Part shown: positions 44,998 to 51,536 of the stretch, piece after piece
Numbering within the stretch: the stretch's first letter is position 1
Layout of the letters: each line of letters opens with the position of its first letter
Origin: WTFY01 sp965205275
Lineage (GTDB): Bacteria; Pseudomonadota; Gammaproteobacteria; UBA4575
Length of the DNA: 64,000 bases
NCBI GenBank assembly: GCA_965205275.1
Contig: OZ242168.1
Span: 1,116,001 to 1,180,000, forward strand
Reading direction: 5' to 3'
Translations under genes and position numbers: made by a program
Notes under the pieces: generated by a model
Databases searched by the model: none
What the model saw: only the letters and a program-made list of their open reading frames with translations
Told to the model about the DNA's origin: nothing

Positions 44998-46214
44998 GAA
45001 TGCCTCAATATTGACTGCTCAATAAACCTCTTTGCATACAAACGGGTCTGCTTATCCTTTGTCAGAATCATTTCCAGTTCCTGCACATTTTCATGCTCGA
45101 CATGCTGCAATGCTGCATCAATTATGACAGGAATCTCTGTAAAACGTATTTCAGCTTTCAGGAAGCTTCCCACAGCCACCTCATTTGCAGCATTCAGGAT
45201 AATCGCAGCGCTTCCGGCAGGCTCCTCCAGTACCTGATAGGCCAGCTGCAAACAGGGAAACCGGTTTCGGTCGGGCGCAGTGAACTCTAGAGGGCCGAGT
45301 TGTGCCAGATCAATGCTGCTGATACCTGAACGTATGCGTTGCGGCCAAGCCAGGGCATGCGCGATAGGTACCCGCATATCTGGATAAGCCAGATGTGCCA
45401 ATATGGAACCGTCCACATACGCTACCAGTGAATGGATGATCGACTGGGGATGTATCACAACTTCAATATCGTTTGCATTTTTCTCAAACAACATGCAAGC
45501 CTCAATGACTTCTAATCCTTTATTCATCATGGTTGCAGAATCTACAGATATCTTTTTACCCATTTCCCAGTTGGGGTGTGCACAGGCCCGCTGAGGGGTA
45601 ACCTCTGCAAATTCATCCAAGGGCAGTTTTAAAAACGGACCGCCCGAGGCTGTCAGGATAATCTTTTCAACTTCACATTCATTACTGCCGGATAGACACT
45701 GAAATACAGCATTATGTTCACTATCAATGGGTAGTAACTTTGCTGCATGCCGATTCGCCATATCCATTAGCAGGCCACCCGACATTACCAGGGCCTCTTT
45801 ATTGGCAAGTAATATGCGTTTACCTGCCTGCGCCGCCGCAAGGGTTGCAGGCAGCCCTGCTGCCCCTACAATTGCAGCCATCACAAAATCAACTTCATCC
45901 AGACTTGCAGCAAGTTCCAGTCCATGATTGCCTGCATGGATGTCGGGCTTATACTCATTTCCAGAAAACCTGGCACTAAACTGATCCACCAGTTTTTCAT
46001 TAGCCACCACTGCAAGCCCAGGCCGGAACTTTAGGCACTGCTCATATAAAAGATCGATATTATTGTTGGCTGTGAGTGCGGTGACAGAAAATCTCGTGGC
46101 ATGCTGCTCGATCACCTTCAGGGTATTGACGCCTACTGAGCCAGTAGCGCCCAGTATTGACACATGAGTTACATTACCTGGTACAGGTTTGGGGTCCGCT
46201 TCCGGTTCATTCAT
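44994..46214 (-). CDS. dxr: 1-deoxy-D-xylulose 5-phosphate reductoisomerase
   Basis: Dxr makes MEP from DXP with NADPH, the first committed step of the non-mevalonate pathway. The NADPH loop is ILGATGSVGVNTL (about residues 20-32). Metal and substrate residues are in PIDSEHNAVFQCL and KISVDSATMMNKGLE, both intact, and LLANKEALVMSG is typical. The length (406) is normal, with a short Pro-rich N-terminal extension. It overlaps cdsA by 8 bp upstream and rseP by 4 bp downstream. Its pathway partners ispD and ispF are elsewhere in the window. Confidence 0.97.
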   Translation of the reverse strand: MNEPEADPKPVPGNVTHVSILGATGSVGVNTLKVIEQHATRFSVTALTANNNIDLLYEQCLKFRPGLAVVANEKLVDQFSARFSGNEYKPDIHAGNHGLELAASLDEVDFVMAAIVGAAGLPATLAAAQAGKRILLANKEALVMSGGLLMDMANRHAAKLLPIDSEHNAVFQCLSGSNECEVEKIILTASGGPFLKLPLDEFAEVTPQRACAHPNWEMGKKISVDSATMMNKGLEVIEACMLFEKNANDIEVVIHPQSIIHSLVAYVDGSILAHLAYPDMRVPIAHALAWPQRIRSGISSIDLAQLGPLEFTAPDRNRFPCLQLAYQVLEEPAGSAAIILNAANEVAVGSFLKAEIRFTEIPVIIDAALQHVEHENVQELEMILTKDKQTRLYAKRFIEQSILRHS

Positions 46215-47010
46215 AGACCCAGTGTACTCCGAGCATAAAACTGGGGGCTGCAGCAGTCAAGCTATCGATCCTATCCAGCACTCCCCCGTGGCCTGGTAAA
46301 ATCGTACCGCTATCCTTGACTCCAGCCCTGCGCTTTAACAGACTTTCATATAAATCCCCAACCAGTGCAATCAACACGGTAATCAGACACAGGCATACAA
46401 AATATAGCCAAACAGCCTTGTCCAGCCCAAGCACATACATGCCGGAAATTGCAAACACCAAAGAAGCCGCCAAGGCACTCCACAATCCTTCGCGGGATTT
46501 CCCAGGACTCAGACTGGGTGCAAGTTTATTTTTCCCGAACCGTCTGCCTGCAAAATATGCAGAAATATCCGAAACACAGACCAGTATCAGCAGGAAGACC
46601 AGTAAAGCCGGGTAGTGCTTATGTAAAAAAACCAGACTCAGCCAGGCAGGCCCCAGTACCACAAAACCTGAAAGTCCCAGTAGCCACTGCAGCCAGCCGG
46701 TATGAAGCCAACTGGACTCATATGCAGCAAGCATAATGACGACCCCTATCCACCATAGTGCTGCAGCCAGAAAAACAGTATTCGCATAATCAGGACGGAC
46801 CCATGCTGCGACAAGCATAACAACCATTGAAGCAGCATACATGACTTTCCAGAGAGGACCAGGCAAGGAAATCAATCCGGCCCACTCCCAGGCAGCAAAC
46901 AGTGTGATCAAAGCGAAAATGAATGCCAGCCAGTGGTTCGGCAAAAACAGAACGGCAGAAAAAATACCTGTCCCCAGAGCTACTGCTGTGATAATGCGCT
47001 GTTTCAGCAT
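46207..47010 (-). CDS. cdsA: Phosphatidate cytidylyltransferase
   Basis: CdsA makes CDP-diacylglycerol, the precursor of all phospholipids, including the phosphatidylserine used by Psd. The 267-residue protein is made of about eight hydrophobic helices. The family signature near the C-terminus is seen as KRRAGVKDSGTILPGHGGVLDR in outline: Lys-Asp-Ser-Gly, then GHGG and the Asp-Arg pair. The ATG at 47010 gives the typical LKQRIITAVAL start. It lies 7 bp from uppS. Confidence 0.95.
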   Translation of the reverse strand: MLKQRIITAVALGTGIFSAVLFLPNHWLAFIFALITLFAAWEWAGLISLPGPLWKVMYAASMVVMLVAAWVRPDYANTVFLAAALWWIGVVIMLAAYESSWLHTGWLQWLLGLSGFVVLGPAWLSLVFLHKHYPALLVFLLILVCVSDISAYFAGRRFGKNKLAPSLSPGKSREGLWSALAASLVFAISGMYVLGLDKAVWLYFVCLCLITVLIALVGDLYESLLKRRAGVKDSGTILPGHGGVLDRIDSLTAAAPSFMLGVHWVYE

Positions 47011-47017
47011 TGCGCAA

Positions 47018-47740
47018 TCACGCAAGCTGCTCTTGCGTAAGACCAAATCTTCTTTGCCTTATACGGTAGCTTTCAAACGCTTTTTCCAGTTCATGTGGGC
47101 CGAAATCCGGCCAGAGCGTGTCACTGAAGTACAGTTCCGTATAAGCCAGTTGCCACAATAGAAAATTGCTGATGCGCTGCTCTCCGCCGGTACGAATAAA
47201 CAGGTCAGGTGCAGGCATGTTTCCTGTAGCCAGCTTTTTCTCCAAAAATTCCTCATCAATATCATCCAGTGCCAACTCATTGTGCAACACATTCTGAATA
47301 ATATTTCTTACTGCCTGAAGAATATCCCACCTGCCCCCATAGCCCACCGCAATATTCAGAAATAATTTTTCATTTTTACAGGTAAGCTCCTCGGCCTGCT
47401 GGATTTGCTGATAGAGTCCATTGGAAAAAGCATGCCTATGTCCCAAAAACTTCAGACACACACCTTTTTCAGCCAGACTCTGTACTTCACTATGCAGTGA
47501 CTCCGTAAGCAGGTCCATCAAAACAGAGACCTCCGTCTCTGGCCTTTTCCAGTTCTCACTGCTGAAGGCAAATAAAGTCAAATACTTGATTCCAGCCTGT
47601 TCGCTGGCTTCTATGATTTCCCGGATAACCTTTATGCCCTGCTTGTGACCGGCAGTACGCGGCAGTTTACGTTGCTTTGCCCATCTTCCGTTGCCGTCCA
47701 TAATGATTGCAACATGAGCTAGGTCGGGCTTGTTTGACAT
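47018..47740 (-). CDS. uppS: Undecaprenyl diphosphate synthase
   Basis: UppS builds the C55 lipid carrier used for peptidoglycan and O-antigen by cis-addition of isoprene units. The 240-residue protein opens HVAIIMDGNGRWAKQ with the catalytic Asp15, and shows FAFSSENWKRP and the C-terminal IRTGGEQRISNFLLWQ. It lies 34 bp from frr and 7 bp from cdsA, in the usual frr-uppS-cdsA-dxr order, and draws on the isoprenoid pathway genes present here. Confidence 0.97.
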   Translation of the reverse strand: MSNKPDLAHVAIIMDGNGRWAKQRKLPRTAGHKQGIKVIREIIEASEQAGIKYLTLFAFSSENWKRPETEVSVLMDLLTESLHSEVQSLAEKGVCLKFLGHRHAFSNGLYQQIQQAEELTCKNEKLFLNIAVGYGGRWDILQAVRNIIQNVLHNELALDDIDEEFLEKKLATGNMPAPDLFIRTGGEQRISNFLLWQLAYTELYFSDTLWPDFGPHELEKAFESYRIRQRRFGLTQEQLA

Positions 47741-47774
47741 TTAATTAAATATCTGCACCTGAGAAAAGGTGCTT

Positions 47775-48332
47775 CTAAACGGTCATCAGATCTTTTTCTT
47801 TCCGTTCCAAGATCAAATCAATCTTTTTGACAAACTGGTCTGTAAGTTTCTGAATTTCATTCAGGGCCTGATGTTTTTCATCTTCTGAAATTTCTTTTGC
47901 TTTCAACAACTCCTTGAAATCTGCATTGGCATCACGACGAATATTACGTATTGCCACGCGGGATTTTTCTGCCTCACTTTCTACAGTACGCATTAGGCTC
48001 TTGCGTCTTTCCTCAGTCAGGGGAGGTATGATGACCCGGACTACTGTGCCCGCAGTTGTAGGGTTCAAGCCAAGACCTGAACTCATAATCGCTTTCTCAA
48101 TGGCTGGCACAAGAGAGTTTTCCCAAGGTGTGATGGTAATCGTACGCACATCCTCAACAGCAACGGTAGCAGCCTGATTAATAGGAACTTCATTGCCATA
48201 ATACTTAACCATTACATGATCCAGTAAATTTGGATTGGCACGCCCGGTACGCACCTTTGACAACTCACTGGACAATGAGTCAATACTTTTGTGCATACGC
48301 TGCTGTGCAGCCTGTTGTATTTCATTAATCAC
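47775..48332 (-). CDS. frr: Ribosome recycling factor
   Basis: RRF, with EF-G, splits the post-termination ribosome. The 185-residue protein has the standard length and the conserved segments LSKVRTGRANPNLLDHV, and PPLTEERRKSL. It starts with GTG at 48332, with a G-rich stretch GGGGTGGGG just upstream serving as a ribosome-binding site. The gene follows tsf with an 83-bp gap; pyrH, which almost always separates tsf and frr in gammaproteobacteria, is not there. Confidence 0.97.
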   Translation of the reverse strand: MINEIQQAAQQRMHKSIDSLSSELSKVRTGRANPNLLDHVMVKYYGNEVPINQAATVAVEDVRTITITPWENSLVPAIEKAIMSSGLGLNPTTAGTVVRVIIPPLTEERRKSLMRTVESEAEKSRVAIRNIRRDANADFKELLKAKEISEDEKHQALNEIQKLTDQFVKKIDLILERKEKDLMTV

Positions 48333-48415
48333 TGCTACACCCCACCCCAGTTCCTGCGTACCAACACATCCATCCTGCAGAATTTTTGTCAGGCCTCCCT
48401 TCGCTGCGATACGAT
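48333..48415 (-). pseudogene. tsf-frr gap: possible scrap of pyrH 3' end
   Basis: This 83-bp gap stands where pyrH (UMP kinase) is expected. On the minus strand, in the same frame as frr, it reads without a stop and contains GGLTKILQDGCVGT, which lines up without gaps with the last segment of UMP kinases (E. coli GALRRVVMGEKEGT): Gly, Leu, Gly and Thr match, with similar Lys/Arg and Ile/Val. This may be what is left after deletion of pyrH. The match is short and could be chance. Confidence 0.3.
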
Positions 48416-49318
48416 CTACTTATCCTGACCACCTTTATGCTCACTCTGTTTGACTTGTCCCATGACCTCGTCAGCAAAGTTTTCAGATTTTTTCTCTATC
48501 CCTTCACCTACTTCAAATCGGATAAATCTGGCGACTTCTGCATTTGCACTTTCTAGTAGTTTGCCAACCGACTGATCAGGGTCTTTTACGAAAGGCTGTC
48601 CCAGCAAGGTAACTCCCTTCAAATACTTCTTCAGCCTGCCCTGTACTATTTTTTTGACAATTTCTGCTGGCTTGCCACTTGATTCAGCCTGCGCCATAAA
48701 AATCTGCCGCTCGTTAGCGAGCACATCCTCAGCCACATCTTCCTCACAGACACAGGCAGGATCACTTGCTGCAATATGCATGGCTACATCTTTGCCCAAT
48801 GCTGCGTCCCCACCGGAATAATCAACCAGTACCCCGATACGATTGCCATGCAGATACCCTGCAACAGTATTTTCACTGCTCATGCTTTGAAAACGGCGTA
48901 TCCGGATATTCTCACCAATTTTGGTTACCAGTTCTAAACGGGTCTGTTCGACACTGAGGCCGGACTCCAGTGTGGCAGCATTCAATGCCTCAACTGTTTC
49001 AATATCGCTGCCTAATACGAGGTTAGCCAGTTGCCTTGAGTATGCCTGGAACTGATCATCCTTGGCGACAAAATCCGTTTCACAGTTCACCTCCACAATT
49101 GAAGCCTGTTTTCCATCCGCCGAAGTTGCCAAAACAATCACTCCATCCGCTGCAATGCGTCCGGCTTTTTTATCGGCCTTGGCTTGCCCAAACTTGCGCA
49201 TTTGTTCAATAGCCACTTGTATATTACCGCTGCTTTCCACCAACGCTTTTTTACATTCCATCATGCCTGCGCCAGTCCGCTCGCGCAGTTCCTTCACCAT
49301 TGTTGCTGTTATTTGCAT
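48416..49318 (-). CDS. tsf: Translation elongation factor Ts
   Basis: EF-Ts is the nucleotide exchange factor of EF-Tu. The 300-residue protein starts with the UBA-like domain containing VKELRERTGAGMMECKKAL (residues 8-26), followed by the core domain with VNCETDFVAKDDQF and the dimerisation domain (about 180-230). The C-terminus ends in a charged Lys-Gly-Gln tail. It follows rpsB by 50 bp. Normally pyrH follows, but here frr does. Confidence 0.97.
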   Translation of the reverse strand: MQITATMVKELRERTGAGMMECKKALVESSGNIQVAIEQMRKFGQAKADKKAGRIAADGVIVLATSADGKQASIVEVNCETDFVAKDDQFQAYSRQLANLVLGSDIETVEALNAATLESGLSVEQTRLELVTKIGENIRIRRFQSMSSENTVAGYLHGNRIGVLVDYSGGDAALGKDVAMHIAASDPACVCEEDVAEDVLANERQIFMAQAESSGKPAEIVKKIVQGRLKKYLKGVTLLGQPFVKDPDQSVGKLLESANAEVARFIRFEVGEGIEKKSENFADEVMGQVKQSEHKGGQDK

Positions 49319-49368
49319 CGTTATTCCTAAAATTCCCTAGTCATTTTATATATAAAAATAATCTTGAT

Positions 49369-50511
49369 TTAATCAGCCACCTGGTTTGTATTGCCGGATC
49401 CGGCAGATTCGGATTCAATGCTTTCGCTACCCCCGGCCTCTACCGTTTCAGCTTCTGCTGCCGTTTCAGCTTCTGCTGCCGTTTCAGCTTCTGCTGCCGT
49501 TTCAGCTTCTGCTGCCGTTTCAGCTTCTGCTGCCGTTTCAGCTTCTGCTGCCGTTTCAGCTTCTGCTGCCGTTTCAGCTTCTGCTGCCGTTTCAGCTTCT
49601 GCTGCCGTTTCAGCTTCTGCTGCCGTTTCAGCTTCTGCTGCCGTTTCAGCTTCTGCTGCCGTTTCAGCTTCTGCTGCATCCTCAACTTTCCCGATATTTT
49701 TAGTGCCTGCTTTTATTTTGACTGTAACCTTCTGTTTGGGCCCAGGCTTTTCTTTCTTGCCTATTTCAGCAACCTTGCCTGTGTCGTCAATTTCTACAAA
49801 ATCATCCTCATCTCCGCTCATCACCTGCAGACTTTCCTTACCTTCTATGATGGCATCTGCGATATGAGTAGAAAATAACCTGATTGCACGGATCGCATCG
49901 TCATTGCCAGGAATCACATAATCCACACCGTCGACCTTATTATTGCTATCCACTACCGCAACCACTGGAATACCCAGCTTGTTGGCTTCACTGACTGCAA
50001 TAGCCTCATACCCTACATCAATAACAAAAAGTACATCAGGCAGGCTCACCATATTCTTGATACCGCCCAGACTACGTTCCAGCTTGAACAACTCACGCTT
50101 CAACAGCAGCAGTTCTTTTTTGTTCAGCCTTTCAATGCCATCACCGCCGACAACCTGTTCAAGCCCCTGCAGACGTTGAATAGACTTATTGACAGTGTTA
50201 AAATTTGTAAGCATGCCACCTAGCCAGCGATGATTGACATAGGGCATACCACAGCGGACTGCCTCTTCACGTATCGCATCACGTGCCGAACGTTTTGTAC
50301 CAACAAATAAGATAGTCCCTTTGTTTGCCGCCATCTTGCCAAGAAATGCAGCTGCATCAAGAAACATGGGTAATGTTTTCTCAAGATCAATGATGTGGAT
50401 TTTATTGCGTTCCCCGAAAATATAAGGACTCATTTTCGGATTCCAGTAGCGGGTCTGGTGCCCAAAGTGTACACCAGCTTCCAGCATTTGACGCATTGTG
50501 ACATTCGTCAT
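49369..50511 (-). CDS. rpsB: 30S ribosomal protein S2 with long repetitive acidic C-terminal tail
   Basis: S2 is a primary component of the 30S subunit and is needed to bind S1. The S2 core is intact, with MRQMLEAGVHFGHQTRYWNPKM at the start in outline, NHRWLGGMLTN and the DVLFVIDVGYE segment, and ends at about residue 235. The protein then continues to 380 residues, about 140 more than E. coli S2. The tail is acidic, then a Lys/Pro linker, then 13 perfect copies of AAEAET (residues 279-356) and a Ser/Glu/Gly end. The repeat codons are identical in every copy, so the DNA itself is repetitive. tsf follows. A sigma-70 type promoter lies about 120 bp upstream. Confidence 0.96.
   Translation of the reverse strand: MTNVTMRQMLEAGVHFGHQTRYWNPKMSPYIFGERNKIHIIDLEKTLPMFLDAAAFLGKMAANKGTILFVGTKRSARDAIREEAVRCGMPYVNHRWLGGMLTNFNTVNKSIQRLQGLEQVVGGDGIERLNKKELLLLKRELFKLERSLGGIKNMVSLPDVLFVIDVGYEAIAVSEANKLGIPVVAVVDSNNKVDGVDYVIPGNDDAIRAIRLFSTHIADAIIEGKESLQVMSGDEDDFVEIDDTGKVAEIGKKEKPGPKQKVTVKIKAGTKNIGKVEDAAEAETAAEAETAAEAETAAEAETAAEAETAAEAETAAEAETAAEAETAAEAETAAEAETAAEAETAAEAETAAEAETVEAGGSESIESESAGSGNTNQVAD
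49444..49677 (-). repeat. Tandem array of 13 identical 18-bp units in rpsB
   Basis: Thirteen head-to-tail copies of an 18-bp unit cover 234 bp with no base differences that I can see. In the rpsB frame each unit is GCA GCA GAA GCT GAA ACG and encodes AAEAET. Because the unit is a multiple of three, gain or loss of copies keeps the frame. The array also creates long open frames in other phases on both strands, which are not genes. Confidence 0.98.
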
Positions 50512-50633
50512 GTTATGTAATGCTCCTATGGGTTAACCTCCACGCATCCCATGCGGAAACCCAACTATGGGCACCCAGCCACATGTGACGATACGTGTGT
50601 GGATTTAAATGTGTTTGTGCAAAATGCGGACTC

Positions 50634-50662
50634 TTTATACCATGACTGCCTGTTTGGGACAA
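50634..50662 (-). promoter_or_regulatory. Sigma-70 type promoter of rpsB-tsf
   Basis: On the minus strand TTGTCC (50662-50657) and TATAAA (50639-50634) are separated by exactly 17 bp, a good match to the sigma-70 consensus. Transcription would start near 50627, giving a leader of about 115 nt before the rpsB ATG. The leader contains a CCCAT / ATGGG inverted repeat (about 50548-50571) and a palindromic CACATGTG, and could host S2 autoregulation known for other gammaproteobacteria. Confidence 0.6.
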
Positions 50663-50702
50663 TTACCTGGATACTGCTCATAATATTCCATAATCTGTAT
50701 CA

Positions 50703-51473
50703 ATGATGGACGTATATATAAAATCCCCTGAAGAAATCGAAAAAATGAAAATTGCGGGCAAACTGGCCGCAGAGGTACTGGAAATGATAGGACCTCATGT
50801 CGTTGCAGGTGTGAGCACACTGGAACTCGATCGCATTTGCCATGCCTATATCGTAGATGTACAAAAAGCCATCCCGGCACCTCTGAATTATCGCGGCTTC
50901 CCGAAATCAATATGCACCTCGGTTAACCATCAGGTATGTCACGGGATTCCAGGCGAGCGCACCCTTAAAAATGGGGATATCGTCAATATTGACATTACCG
51001 TGATTAAAAATGGATTTCATGGAGATACCAGCAAGATGTTTATCCTAGACAAACCCACTGTGCTGGCCAAGCGGCTCGTGGACCTTACCTACGAGGCATT
51101 GAAAATAGGGATACACCAGGTAAGACCGGGGACAAAACTGGGAGACATCGGATATGCCATTCAAAGTTTTGTCGAAAACAACTACTGCTCAGTTGTTCGG
51201 GAATACTGCGGACACGGAATTGGACGCATGTTTCATGAAGACCCCCAGGTCCTGCATTACGGGAAACCCAATACCGGGATCAAACTTCAGACAGGCATGA
51301 CTTTTACGATCGAACCCATGGTCAATGCCGGCAAGCGCAATGTTCGACTCCTTCCAGATGGCTGGACGGTCGTAACCAAAGACCACAGCCTGTCTGCACA
51401 GTGGGAGCATACGGTTCTGGTGACTGACAGGGGATATGAAGTGCTAACCCTGCGTGATGAAGAAGACCTGTAA
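50703..51473 (+). CDS. map: Methionine aminopeptidase
   Basis: Map removes the initiator methionine from new proteins. The 256-residue type I enzyme has all the metal ligands: the Asp pair in VNIDITVIKNGFHGDTS, His in GHGIGRMFHE, Glu in FTIEPMV and Glu in QWEHTVLV. The start has two adjacent ATG codons (50703 and 50706) and either may be used. It is divergent from rpsB, the classical arrangement, and precedes glnD by 63 bp. Confidence 0.97.
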   Translation: MMDVYIKSPEEIEKMKIAGKLAAEVLEMIGPHVVAGVSTLELDRICHAYIVDVQKAIPAPLNYRGFPKSICTSVNHQVCHGIPGERTLKNGDIVNIDITVIKNGFHGDTSKMFILDKPTVLAKRLVDLTYEALKIGIHQVRPGTKLGDIGYAIQSFVENNYCSVVREYCGHGIGRMFHEDPQVLHYGKPNTGIKLQTGMTFTIEPMVNAGKRNVRLLPDGWTVVTKDHSLSAQWEHTVLVTDRGYEVLTLRDEEDL

Positions 51474-51536
51474 GCCAATCAAACCTGACAAGCAAACAAA
51501 ACCCCGGGCCAGCCATACCCCCAACACCCTGACCAA

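Noticed and set aside
49444..49677. CRISPR-like array
   Set aside because: Units are contiguous 18-mers with no spacers and lie in frame within rpsB.
49300..49878. Long plus-strand frames across rpsB with FCCRFS or FQLLLP repeats, and a minus-strand QQKLKR frame
   Set aside because: They are read-throughs of the 18-bp tandem array in other phases; rpsB explains the sequence.
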